Assembly: GCA_030685215.1 (NCBI GenBank)
Contig: JAUXQB010000229.1
Coordinates: 1-37,997 of the forward strand
Origin: Actinomycetota bacterium
GTDB lineage: Bacteria; Actinomycetota; Acidimicrobiia; Acidimicrobiales; Ilumatobacteraceae
Length of the DNA stretch: 37,997 bases
Reading direction: 5' to 3'
The position numbers and the translations under genes are program-made. The notes under the pieces are model-generated. The model had not been told where the DNA came from and ran no database searches. It was given only the letters and a program-made list of their open reading frames with translations. Positions within the stretch are counted from its first letter, which is position 1; every line of letters starts with the position of its first letter. This document shows positions 11,097 through 18,677 of this stretch, in pieces.

Positions 11097-11492
11097 TCAG
11101 TCGGCGAAGACGGCGCGGGTGTGCCCGACGAAGAAGGTGTGGTCGTGGCCCTTGTGGGGGTCGTCGGCGTTGTAGGCCGACGTCGACGACCCGTCCGGAA
11201 CGACGTCCTCCGAGTAGATCGCTCCGACGGGACACACGTCGGGTTGGTAGCACGCGGTGCACGAGGTGCACTCGTCGACGTTGACGTAGAGCAGGCTGTC
11301 GCCGAAGATCGACACGGCGTCGGCGTTCGGAGCATGGCTGTTCTCGACAACCCCGCTGCCGGCCATCTGCTCCGACACGAGCACGTTCTGCACGGAGTCG
11401 AACTCGTAGATGCACTGCACGGGGCAGACGTCGACGCACGCCCGGTCCTTCACGCCGATGCATGCCTCCGTGATGATCGCAACACCTGCCAT
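11097..11492 (-). CDS. Ferredoxin of [3Fe-4S][4Fe-4S] type
   Basis: A 131-aa protein. The first cluster motif is C11-x7-C19-x3-C23-P (ACIGVKDRACVDVCP), as in FdxA-type seven-iron ferredoxins. The second is C75-x2-C78-x2-C81-x5-C87-P (CTSCTACYQPDVCP), two residues longer than the classical C-x3-C-P. About 47 residues separate C27 from C75, more than in FdxA, including a segment rich in Ser, Gly and Asn. The tail contains HKGHDHTFFVGH. A Shine-Dalgarno GGAGGT precedes the ATG. It transfers electrons at low potential; the partner is unknown. The gene is preceded by about 170 bp without another gene. Confidence 0.92.
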   Translation of the reverse strand: MAGVAIITEACIGVKDRACVDVCPVQCIYEFDSVQNVLVSEQMAGSGVVENSHAPNADAVSIFGDSLLYVNVDECTSCTACYQPDVCPVGAIYSEDVVPDGSSTSAYNADDPHKGHDHTFFVGHTRAVFAD

Positions 11493-11660
11493 GGCGTACC
11501 TCCATTGTCGCTGTGGAGTACCCGACGCGTGGACAGCTCAGACACGGGCGTACGACGCCGCGCGCTGGGCGAGGACAGTTCACGAAGCTTCTCGTCACGG
11601 CAGTCGTGATGAAAGCCTTCCCGAAGGGTCAATTGCTCAGGTGAACTGAATGCGGAGGTG

Positions 11661-12110
11661 TCAGAGGCGTTCGTCGAGCACGACGTCGAAGCGTTGCAGT
11701 TCGCGCAGCTCTGCGGCGGCGGGGTGCAACGGGTTGAGCAGCACGTTGCGCTCGCCGCTGCGGGCGTCGACGAGCGCGCTCGGCACGCTGAGCGCGACCG
11801 AACGGCGAGAGTCGAGCCAGGCCTCACCCACTCGGCGCGTGGCGGTCTCGTTGGTGGCCCACGTGCGCTTCAAGCCGTCGATCTCGAGCGCATCGACGAG
11901 CGCGTCGGGCAGCTCGAACTGGATGGCGATGTACTTCACCCGACCACCGGTGATGTGCACCGACATCTCCAGCGTCGCCAACGCCAGCGAGTCGGCCGTG
12001 TAGACCATGCGCCGGCCGGGCGGATTCCAGCGTCCGCCGAAGGCCGCTGCACCGTCGCCGGTCATGGCCGTGGGTGCGTGCCGCGCCGCGACCATGCGCC
12101 ACAGTTGCAT
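11661..12110 (-). CDS. RES-domain toxin
   Basis: A 149-aa protein spanning a whole RES domain. The name motif region is GDGAAAFGGRWNPPG (R27), followed by VYTADSLALATLEMSVH with Y37 and E48, the positions expected for the NAD-binding and catalytic residues. Characterised RES toxins such as Mycobacterium MbcT degrade NAD+. The start is 3 nt after the stop of the Xre/MbcA-like gene, in the antitoxin-toxin order usual for Xre-RES systems, so co-translation is likely. All key residues look intact, so the toxin is probably active. Confidence 0.93.
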   Translation of the reverse strand: MQLWRMVAARHAPTAMTGDGAAAFGGRWNPPGRRMVYTADSLALATLEMSVHITGGRVKYIAIQFELPDALVDALEIDGLKRTWATNETATRRVGEAWLDSRRSVALSVPSALVDARSGERNVLLNPLHPAAAELRELQRFDVVLDERL

Positions 12111-12113
12111 GGC

Positions 12114-12500
12114 TCAGCTGAACACGCCGTGCTCGATGCGGCCGAGCAACTGGAAGACGGCCTCGGCGCCCACTTCCGTGGCCGCGACGTCGAGCGGTGT
12201 GCGGTGCTGCAGCGCCCGCTGCGAGGTGGTGAGCCAGGTGCGACCTTCCTCGGCGCCGCCCAGCACTCGGGTGGCGCGGCGCACCAGGCGATGCAGGCGA
12301 GCGAGGCGATCGCTCTCCAGCACGTCGAGCGTGCCCTGCTTCTTGCGGCGCACCCAGGTGCGTGGCGAGATGCTGAGCCACTCGAGGACGGCCGCGACGG
12401 GGAGCTGCAACGTGTCGGCGGCGGCGGTGACCATCGTGACCGGGAGACCGCGGCGCACGTCGTGCTCGCTGAGCGCGACGGCAGGTGCAAGCTGTGCCAT
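12114..12500 (-). CDS. Xre/MbcA/ParS-type antitoxin (DUF2384)
   Basis: A 128-aa protein starting at the ATG at 12500. The N-terminal ~60 residues look like an Xre helix-turn-helix (LQLPVAAVLEWLSISPRTWV). The C-terminal part (WLTTSQRALQHRTPLDVAAT, then VGAEAVFQLLGRIEHGVFS) is the DUF2384 toxin-binding domain, where the antitoxin C-terminus plugs the RES active site. It is the first gene of the pair, and it probably represses its own promoter through the inverted repeat at 12502-12521. Confidence 0.92.
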   Translation of the reverse strand: MAQLAPAVALSEHDVRRGLPVTMVTAAADTLQLPVAAVLEWLSISPRTWVRRKKQGTLDVLESDRLARLHRLVRRATRVLGGAEEGRTWLTTSQRALQHRTPLDVAATEVGAEAVFQLLGRIEHGVFS

Positions 12501-12501
12501 G

Positions 12502-12521
12502 TGGCGTACGTTATCACGCCA
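12502..12521 (-). promoter_or_regulatory. Operator-like inverted repeat overlapping the toxin-antitoxin promoter
   Basis: TGGCGT (12502-12507) and ACGCCA (12516-12521) form perfect 6-bp arms around an 8-nt centre, directly before the antitoxin ATG at 12500. On the minus strand the centre contains TAACGT, a -10-like box ending 7 nt before the ATG. The arrangement would let the antitoxin block its own leaderless promoter. Confidence 0.6.
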
Positions 12522-12547
12522 TCTGGCTGTTGTCGCCGCCGCCAGCC

Positions 12548-12694
12548 GTCCGAGTGTCAGCCCACCGTCCGAGTGCCCCCGTCCCGTCCGAGTGCCACCG
12601 TCCCGACGGGGTGCACGCTGCCACTCGGATGGACGTGTGGCACTCGCATGGTCGGCTGCCACTCGGATGGTCGTGTGGCAGTCGGATGGTCGGC
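12548..12694. repeat. 19-bp repeat array 2: three direct units, core, four inverted units
   Basis: Direct units start at 12548, 12567 and 12586 (GTCCGAGTGCCACCGTCCC type). A core with CGTCCCGACGGGGTGC follows around 12599-12614. Four inverted units then start at 12619, 12638, 12657 and 12676 (TGCCACTCGGATGGTCGTG type), all with a 19-bp period. The last unit ends at the stop codon of the gene at 12694-13212. It is the same element as array 1, in opposite orientation and with different unit counts. Confidence 0.88.
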
Positions 12695-13212
12695 TAGAAG
12701 ACGGTGAACGACCAGGTGAACGAGCGGGCGCGGCCGCGACCGTCGATGGTCTTCCAGTAGACCACCTGCACCAGGTGCTCGCCCTGGCTGAACTCCTCGA
12801 TGCTGGAGGCGGGGGAGGGATCGAACGTGAGGGTGGCGTTGCCCGGTTCGAAGATGACGGTGGGCGGCAGCACGATCTGCTGGCCGGGAGTCGCATCGCC
12901 GCGCACCTGATCGAGGTTGACGGTCTCGAACTCGAGACCATCGATGATGAGCACGCCCTCGTAGCCGGGGAGCAGGTCGACGAACACCTGGGTCTGCGCC
13001 GGCACCTGGGTGGCGCCACGAGCGGGCGCGATGGCCTCGATGGTGGCGGGCAGGGCCTGGCGCTCGTCGCCGGTGACGGCGATGGACAGGCCGACACCGA
13101 TTCCGACCACGCACGCGGCAATGGCGAGGCTGACCAGTGTCAGCGTGAGTTGCGGCCGCCTGAAGGGATTTCGCACTCCGCCATTCTGGCCCCCACGTGT
13201 GAATTCGCACAC
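12694..13212 (-). CDS. Hypothetical membrane-anchored protein with a Big-5/Ig-like domain
   Basis: A 172-aa protein. The start is either GTG at 13212 or GTG at 13176 (VRNPFRRPQ). An uncleaved signal or anchor follows (LTLTLVSLAIAACVVGIGVG). The exported part contains AIAPARGATQVPAQTQVFVD, resembling the opening strand of bacterial Ig-like (Big_5) or CopC-like domains, and ends with HLVQVVYWKTIDGR and SFTWSFTVF. This beta-sandwich reading is from residue pattern only. It is divergent from the PASTA kinase gene (45-bp gap), so a link to cell-envelope sensing is possible but unproven. Confidence 0.75.
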   Translation of the reverse strand: MCEFTRGGQNGGVRNPFRRPQLTLTLVSLAIAACVVGIGVGLSIAVTGDERQALPATIEAIAPARGATQVPAQTQVFVDLLPGYEGVLIIDGLEFETVNLDQVRGDATPGQQIVLPPTVIFEPGNATLTFDPSPASSIEEFSQGEHLVQVVYWKTIDGRGRARSFTWSFTVF

Positions 13213-13240
13213 TCGCGCTGTGCGGATCGTCGCACGCAGC

Positions 13241-13246
13241 TAGGTT
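13241..13246 (+). promoter_or_regulatory. TAGGTT -10 box before the PASTA kinase gene
   Basis: TAGGTT ends 11 nt before the ATG at 13258. This would leave a leader of about five nucleotides at most, too short for a Shine-Dalgarno. Confidence 0.45.
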
Positions 13247-13257
13247 CATGACTCGCC

Positions 13258-15699
13258 ATGGTGGCCAACGACCCGCATTCTCCGCCGCGCATCATCGCCG
13301 GCCGCTACCGCCTCGGGTCACGCCTGGGCAGCGGTCTGGAAGCGGCCGTCTTCGAGGCCTTCGACGAGCAACTGCAGCGCACGGTGGTGGTCAAGCTGGT
13401 GCACCCCGACCTCAGCGACGTGCCGCACCTCCAGGCCGAGTTCCGCATCAAGATGGCCATCGCCGGCGCACTGCAGCACCCGCACGTGGCCGCGGTGCTC
13501 GACTGGGGTCAGGCCCGTTGGAACGACCGCGACGTGCTGTACGTGGTCGGCGAACGCTTCACCGGTGGCAGCCTGCGCGACATCCTCGACCGCGGTCGGC
13601 TGCTGTCGCCGTCGCAGGTGCTCGTGGTGGGTCTCGACGCCTGCAAGGCCCTCGACGCCATCCACCGCCAGGGACTGGTGCACACCGACGTGCGGCCGTC
13701 CACGCTGGTGTTCGGCGACGATCGCCGCCTGCGGGTGGTGGAGGTCGGGCTCGCACAGGTGCTGCACGACTCGGCCGGCGACGTCACCGGTCGCAGCATG
13801 GACCGCGCCAAGTACAGCTCGCCGGAGGAAGCGCAGGGCAAGCCGCTGCAGCCGAAGAGCGACGTCTACTCGCTGTGCCTCGCGCTGCTGGAAGCCGTGA
13901 CCGGCCACGTGCCCTTCGTCGGCGACTCCACCGTCGCCACGCTCGCCAATCGCGTCGACAAGTTGATGCCCGTGTCGGCCGATCTCGGTCCGCTCGCCGC
14001 GGTGTTCGAGCGCGCCGGGCGCCCGCTGGCCGACGATCGCTACTCGGCTGCCGAGTTCGGCCGGGCACTGGTGCAAGCCGCGGAGAAGATGCCGCGCCCG
14101 GCGCCACTGCCCATCCTGGCCAACACGCTGTTCGCTCCCGAGCGCGTCACACCCGGTCAGCCCGTCGATCCCACCGGGCCGCTGGTGCGTCCGGTCGTGC
14201 CTCCGGTCGTGGCTGCGCCCGTCGAGGTCGAGCCCGTCGAGGTCGAGCCCGTCGAGGTCGAGCCGGTCGAGGTCGACACCGTCGACACGGCTGCCGTCGA
14301 ACTGATCCCCGACGAGCCGATCGAGGAACTGCCGACCGAGGCGCTGCCCGTCGTCGCACCGCTGGTCGAGGAACCGAGCGTCGACGTCCCGATCGATCCG
14401 GTCGTCGACGAACCGGCCGCCGAGGAACCGGCCGAAGAACATGCCGACGGGGAACCGGCCGACCAGTTGCCCGCCGTGGCGAACACGGACCTGGACCCGA
14501 CACAGGCGGTGCCCGCAGTGCTCGCTGCGCCCGAGACCGAGGCCGACGTGGCGCCCGCCCCGCTGCCGCCGCCCGCCCCCGCCGTGGTGCCACCCCCGCC
14601 GCCCGCCGAGCGCTCCGACGCGTTGCCCACCATCGTGCAGGCCACCGAGCACGAAGCGGCCGCCACCGCCGTCGTGCCCGCCACAGCGCTCGTCACCGCC
14701 GAGACCGACGACGACTTCGATCCCGCCGACGAGTTCCCCGAGCACCCACCGGTTCGCTCCGGCGGGCGCCGCTGGGTGCTGGCGCTGCTGGTCGTGATGG
14801 CCGTCGTCGGCGGCGTGCTCGCCTGGTACAGCGCGCAGCCCGAGTCGATCGAGGTGTTCGATGTCGCCGGCATGCGCCAGGGCGAGGCCATCAACGAGCT
14901 CGGCGCGTTCGAGTGGACAGTGGCCGAAGAGGCCAGCGAGACCGTCGATGTCGGCGCCGTCATCCGCACCGAGCCTGTCGCGGGCACGATGCTGGAGAAG
15001 GGCTCCGCCATCACCATCTACGTGAGCACCGGCCCGGCACCGCGACCGCTGCCCGAGCTGGTCGGGCTCACCGTGGCCGAAGCCACCACCGCCTTGTCCG
15101 ATCTCGGTCTCGTGCTCATCGAAGGTGCACCCGTGTTCGACGAGACGGTGGCGCCGGGCGTGGTGCTGTCGTGGGTGGTTCCTGCCTCGCCCACGCTCAC
15201 TGCTGGGGCCACCGTCACCAAGGGCACCACCGTGCAGGTGGTGGCCTCGGCCGGCCCGGCGCCGCGCACCGTGCCCGACCTCGCCGGCGCCACGCTCGCC
15301 GATGCCACCGCCACGCTCGAGGCGCTCGGCCTGGTCGTCGCGCAGGGCGGTCCGGAGGAGTTCAACAACACGGTGCCTGCCGGGCAGATCATCCGGCAGA
15401 GCCCGGCGCCGGGTGCCACCGTCGAGCGCGGCGCCACCATCACGATCGTCATCTCCAAGGGGCAGGACCTCGTCACGCTGCCCGACATCATCGGCCAGAC
15501 CTTCGAGCCGGCCACCGCCGCACTCGCCGCCGCCGGCCTCGGTGTCAACTCGGTCACCGGTGACGGCACGCAACCGCTGCAGAGCGTCTCGGTCAACGGC
15601 GCACCGGCCACCGCCGGCCAGCAGTTCCTCCGCGGCACGAAGGTCGACCTGGCCTTCGCCCCCACACCGCCACCGCCCACCGCCCCACCCGTGCCCTGA
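13258..15699 (+). CDS. PASTA-domain Ser/Thr kinase-like protein, probably a pseudokinase
   Basis: An 813-aa protein. Residues ~12-280 form a kinase fold of PknB type. The VAIK-type Lys is present (K46 in VVVKLVHPDL), as is D144 of the catalytic loop. The loop reads HTDVRPST instead of HRDxKPxN, so Asn becomes Thr149. DFG is replaced by EVG (E162), and the helix-C Glu position appears to be Lys65. A Pro/Glu/Val-rich linker with a 5-residue repeat covers ~300-495. One transmembrane segment follows (WVLALLVVMAVVGGVLAW, ~504-522). Four PASTA repeats occupy ~528-800 and end in a Pro-rich tail. PASTA domains bind peptidoglycan or muropeptides, so a cell-wall sensing or scaffold role is likely. Confidence 0.9.
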   Translation: MVANDPHSPPRIIAGRYRLGSRLGSGLEAAVFEAFDEQLQRTVVVKLVHPDLSDVPHLQAEFRIKMAIAGALQHPHVAAVLDWGQARWNDRDVLYVVGERFTGGSLRDILDRGRLLSPSQVLVVGLDACKALDAIHRQGLVHTDVRPSTLVFGDDRRLRVVEVGLAQVLHDSAGDVTGRSMDRAKYSSPEEAQGKPLQPKSDVYSLCLALLEAVTGHVPFVGDSTVATLANRVDKLMPVSADLGPLAAVFERAGRPLADDRYSAAEFGRALVQAAEKMPRPAPLPILANTLFAPERVTPGQPVDPTGPLVRPVVPPVVAAPVEVEPVEVEPVEVEPVEVDTVDTAAVELIPDEPIEELPTEALPVVAPLVEEPSVDVPIDPVVDEPAAEEPAEEHADGEPADQLPAVANTDLDPTQAVPAVLAAPETEADVAPAPLPPPAPAVVPPPPPAERSDALPTIVQATEHEAAATAVVPATALVTAETDDDFDPADEFPEHPPVRSGGRRWVLALLVVMAVVGGVLAWYSAQPESIEVFDVAGMRQGEAINELGAFEWTVAEEASETVDVGAVIRTEPVAGTMLEKGSAITIYVSTGPAPRPLPELVGLTVAEATTALSDLGLVLIEGAPVFDETVAPGVVLSWVVPASPTLTAGATVTKGTTVQVVASAGPAPRTVPDLAGATLADATATLEALGLVVAQGGPEEFNNTVPAGQIIRQSPAPGATVERGATITIVISKGQDLVTLPDIIGQTFEPATAALAAAGLGVNSVTGDGTQPLQSVSVNGAPATAGQQFLRGTKVDLAFAPTPPPPTAPPVP
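14221..14280 (+). repeat. 15-bp tandem repeat in the kinase linker
   Basis: Four copies of GTCGAGGTCGAGCCC start at 14221, 14236, 14251 and 14266; the last two are imperfect. They encode a repeated V-E-V-E-P. The length is a multiple of three, so slippage would change linker length without breaking the frame. Confidence 0.85.
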
Positions 15700-15744
15700 C
15701 GCGGAGCTGAGGGTCCGGGTTCTGCACGCGCGCCCCCACATCGG

Positions 15745-15750
15745 TAACGT
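15745..15750 (+). promoter_or_regulatory. TAACGT -10 box before the SDR gene
   Basis: TAACGT lies 36 nt before the ATG at 15787, leaving room for a short leader with the GGAGG at 15773-15777. This differs from the leaderless spacing seen elsewhere in the window. Confidence 0.35.
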
Positions 15751-15786
15751 GCTCACCGCTACGGCGAAACATGGAGGTTTCAGGGC

Positions 15787-16662
15787 ATGGGTACTCTCGA
15801 GGGGCGCGTTGCCATCATCACCGGAGCGGGCCGCGGCATCGGCCGCGAGCACGCGCTGTTCTTCGCAGCAGAAGGCGCGAAGGTGGTCGTCAACGACCTC
15901 GGTGGTGCCAACGACGGTTCCGGGAGCGACCTCACGCCGGCGCAGCAGGTGGCCGAAGAGATCGTCGCGATGGGCGGCGAAGCCGTGGTCAACGGCGACA
16001 ACGTGGCCGACTGGGAAGGCGCCCAGCGGATGATCAACCAGGCCGTCGACACGTTCGGCGACCTCGACATCCTGGTCAACAACGCCGGCATCCTGCGCGA
16101 CCGCGTGCTCGTCAACATGACCGAAGCGGAGTGGGACGCCGTCATCGCGGTGCACCTCAAGGGCCACTTCGCACCAAGCCGCTGGGCTGCCACCTACTGG
16201 CGCGAGCAGTTCAAGTCGGGCGTCGACAAGCCGCGCCACATCGTGCACACCTCCAGCACGTCGGGCCTGTTCTCCAACCCCGGTCAGAGCAACTACGGCG
16301 CCGCCAAGACCGGCATCGCCACCTTCTCGCAGATCATCGCCAAGGAGCTCGCTCGCTACAACGTGAAGAGCAACTGCATCGCTCCCGGTGCGCGCACGCG
16401 GCTCACGCTCGCCACGCCCGGTCTGGAAGACATCATGAAGCCGCGCGAGGGTTCGTTCGACCCGTGGGATCCCGCCAACATCTCGCCGCTCGTCGCGTAC
16501 CTGGCGTCTGAGTCGTGCGCCTTCACCGGTGAGACGTTCCTGGTGCAGGGCGGCAGCGTCACCATGGTGGAGAGCTGGGCTCGCGGGGCGGGAGTGGAGC
16601 GCGACTCGAAGTGGACCGTCACGGAGCTGGCCGACGCGCTGGCCCCGCTCGCTCGCCCGTGA
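15787..16662 (+). CDS. SDR family oxidoreductase, (3R)-hydroxyacyl-CoA dehydrogenase-like
   Basis: A 291-aa NAD(P)-dependent enzyme. The cofactor motif TGAGRGIG is at residues 12-19 and NNAG at 98-101. The catalytic Ser is near 156, with Y170 and K174 in SNYGAAK. D37 in VNDLGG suggests preference for NAD. The insertion with ANDGSGSDLTPAQQ and the segment KPRHIVHTSSTSG recall the dehydrogenase domain of peroxisomal multifunctional enzyme type 2 and related bacterial proteins. A good GGAGG lies 9 nt before the ATG. The stop overlaps the proposed MFS start (GTGA). A role in lipid or steroid beta-oxidation is plausible; the substrate is not determined. Confidence 0.9.
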   Translation: MGTLEGRVAIITGAGRGIGREHALFFAAEGAKVVVNDLGGANDGSGSDLTPAQQVAEEIVAMGGEAVVNGDNVADWEGAQRMINQAVDTFGDLDILVNNAGILRDRVLVNMTEAEWDAVIAVHLKGHFAPSRWAATYWREQFKSGVDKPRHIVHTSSTSGLFSNPGQSNYGAAKTGIATFSQIIAKELARYNVKSNCIAPGARTRLTLATPGLEDIMKPREGSFDPWDPANISPLVAYLASESCAFTGETFLVQGGSVTMVESWARGAGVERDSKWTVTELADALAPLARP

Positions 16663-18158
16663 CCTTCCGTCTCCCGAAACGGGAGAACGTGCATGAACGC
16701 GTCGACGACAGCACGATGTCGTTCGACAGCGGTGGCGTCGACGAGCTCGGCGTCATCCCGTGGCCGATCCTGCTGCGCCGACGCCTGGCCCGACGGGTGG
16801 GCATCGACCATCGCTGGGCGGTGCTGTGGGTGGTGCTGTCGGGACTGTTCACCGTGGGCTTCACCATCACGCTGTTGGTGGTGTCGCTCGAACGCATCGC
16901 CGGCGAACTGAACAGCACCACCACCGTGCTCACCTGGGCCATCACCGGGCCGATGCTCGCGTTCGGTGTGGTCGGTCCCGCGTTCGGCAAGGCGGGCGAC
17001 CTGTGGGGGCACAAGCGCATCTTCGTCGGCGGTCTGTTCTTCGCCGGCGTGTTCTCGGTCGCCTCCGCCCTCGCGTGGAGCGCGCCGACGCTCATCCTGT
17101 TCCGCACGCTCGCGGCCACGGCCGGCTCCGCCTGCGGCCCGTCAGCGATGGCCTACATCAACCGCATGTTCGAGCCCGGCGAGCGGGTCAAGCCGCTCAG
17201 CTACTGGAGCTTCGTCACGGCCGGCGGCCCCGTGATCGGCGTCGTCATCGGCGCACCGCTGGTCGACAGCATCGGGTGGCGTGCCATCTTCGCCATCCAG
17301 GCGCCGCTCTGCTTCGTCGGTTTCGTGGTCGCGCTGTGGCTGCTGCCCGGCACCGACCGGCTGAAGGGCGTGCGGTTCGACGTGTGGGGTTCTGTCACGC
17401 TCGGCGTCGGCGCGTCGTCGCTGCTGATGGCCATCAGCCAGGGCCGAGCATGGGGATGGACCAGCCCGGCCACCCTCGGCTGCCTGGCGTTGTCGGTGGC
17501 GTCGTTGGCGCTGTTCGTGCGAGTCGAGCAACGCGCCGCCGCACCACTGGTCGTGCTGGCGTGGTTCCGCACGCGCAACATCGCGTTCCCGGTGCTCAGC
17601 CAGATGCTCACCAACTTCGCCTACATGGGTGGCTTCTTCCTCATCCCGCAGGTGCTCGGCAAGCCGCGCGGCCTGCTGCTGCCCACCTCCACGGTCGGCA
17701 ACCTGGTCATCTCGCGGCCGCTCGCCTTCTCGCTGGTCGCCCCGCTCGCCGCGCTGGTCACCATCCGCGTGGGCGAGCGTGTCGCCGGCGTGGTGGGCGC
17801 CCTGGGCGTGATGGCCTCGATGCTGCTGTGGGCCACCGTCGGCCTCGACACCTCGTACGCGTTCATCATCGGCGCCACCGCACTGTCGGGCATCGGGCTG
17901 GGCATCGCGTTCCCCGCGCTCACCTCACTGATGGCCAACTCGGTCGCCGAGACCGAGATGGGCGTCGCCGGCGCGATGCAGCAGCTGATGACCCAGCTCG
18001 GCGCCGTGCTCGGCTCCGCAGTGCTGGCCACCATCAGCGTTAGCGCCACGCACGACAACTTCACGCCGTTCCACATCGCGTTCCTGGTCGGTGCCGTCGC
18101 CGCGGCGGGCGGCTGCGTGGCCGCGGCCTTCGTGCACAGCACCCCCAGGTCTCCGTAG
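16659..18158 (+). CDS. MFS transporter, EmrB/QacA-like
   Basis: About 499 aa with 12-14 hydrophobic segments. The loop after helix 2 has GKAGDLWGHKRIFVGG, the MFS motif A. GPVIGVVIGAPLVDSIGWRA is motif C, as in drug:proton antiporters. The start is uncertain: GTG at 16659 overlaps the SDR stop, while GTG at 16689 and ATG at 16716 are also possible. The gene runs convergently into the SCP2 gene across a strong hairpin. Efflux of a hydrophobic compound is the family expectation. Confidence 0.88.
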   Translation: MTFRLPKRENVHERVDDSTMSFDSGGVDELGVIPWPILLRRRLARRVGIDHRWAVLWVVLSGLFTVGFTITLLVVSLERIAGELNSTTTVLTWAITGPMLAFGVVGPAFGKAGDLWGHKRIFVGGLFFAGVFSVASALAWSAPTLILFRTLAATAGSACGPSAMAYINRMFEPGERVKPLSYWSFVTAGGPVIGVVIGAPLVDSIGWRAIFAIQAPLCFVGFVVALWLLPGTDRLKGVRFDVWGSVTLGVGASSLLMAISQGRAWGWTSPATLGCLALSVASLALFVRVEQRAAAPLVVLAWFRTRNIAFPVLSQMLTNFAYMGGFFLIPQVLGKPRGLLLPTSTVGNLVISRPLAFSLVAPLAALVTIRVGERVAGVVGALGVMASMLLWATVGLDTSYAFIIGATALSGIGLGIAFPALTSLMANSVAETEMGVAGAMQQLMTQLGAVLGSAVLATISVSATHDNFTPFHIAFLVGAVAAAGGCVAAAFVHSTPRSP

Positions 18159-18168
18159 CACCGCGTCG

Positions 18169-18203
18169 GCGCGCTCTCGCCCGGTGAGCGAGCGGGAGCG
18201 CGC
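18169..18203. terminator. GC-rich bidirectional terminator hairpin
   Basis: Arms GCGCGCTCTCGCCCG (18169-18183) and CGAGCGGGAGCGCGC (18189-18203) form a 15-bp stem with one wobble and one mismatch around a 5-nt loop. It sits between the convergent MFS and SCP2 genes. No U-run follows on either strand, which is usual in high-GC actinobacteria. Confidence 0.75.
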
Positions 18204-18221
18204 GAACGCGGACTCAGTGGA

Positions 18222-18629
18222 TCAGGCGGTGATGTCCTTGATCTCGGTGGCGATCTGCTTGGCGATGTCGTCCTGCGGCATCGAGGTCTGCATGGCCATC
18301 ATCTTCATCATGTCGCCCTGCACCTTGATCTTGCCCGACATGAACGCCTGCATGCCGGCTGCCTGATCCTGGTCGACGAAGATCTTGCGAGCGGTCTCCC
18401 AGTCGGTGGTCATGGTGAGATCCGGGGTGTCGAGCGCGCCGCTCTCCATCACGACGTCGCCCGACGAGGTGTCGAGGAACAGGTTGACGGTGCCCTCGCC
18501 GAACGGCACCTCGGTGATGACCTGGTTCATGCGGATGCTGCTGGTGACCTTGGTGGCCTGGTCGGCGTACTTCTCGCGGATGGCCTTGGCGGCGGCCATC
18601 CACTCGTCGGAGAGGAACTGATGGGTCAT
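18222..18629 (-). CDS. SCP2 sterol-binding domain protein
   Basis: A 135-aa protein that is essentially one SCP2 domain. It starts with FLSDEWMAAAKAIREKYADQ. The middle holds VNLFLDTSSGDVVMESG and PDLTMTTDWETARKIF. The conserved MQAFMSGKIKVQGDMMKMM stretch is the lipid-pocket segment. A GGAG lies 7 nt before the ATG. SCP2 proteins bind lipids or acyl-CoA. Its neighbourhood with an SDR resembling the MFE-2 dehydrogenase suggests lipid metabolism, although they are on opposite strands. Confidence 0.92.
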   Translation of the reverse strand: MTHQFLSDEWMAAAKAIREKYADQATKVTSSIRMNQVITEVPFGEGTVNLFLDTSSGDVVMESGALDTPDLTMTTDWETARKIFVDQDQAAGMQAFMSGKIKVQGDMMKMMAMQTSMPQDDIAKQIATEIKDITA

Positions 18630-18677
18630 GACGTGCTCCAGTGGGGTCGGTTCGAGGCGAACGGTGACGGCGGGAAC

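Noticed and set aside
10949-12694. The 19-bp arrays as CRISPR arrays
   Set aside because: There are no unique spacers, the units are contiguous and they switch orientation around a core; no cas genes are near.
14290-14760. The Pro/Glu-rich stretch as a separate gene
   Set aside because: It is in frame with both the kinase and PASTA parts and is a normal juxtamembrane linker.
13318-16248. A 976-codon open frame on the minus strand
   Set aside because: It is antisense to the PASTA kinase and SDR genes, which have full homology; composition is typical of a shadow frame.
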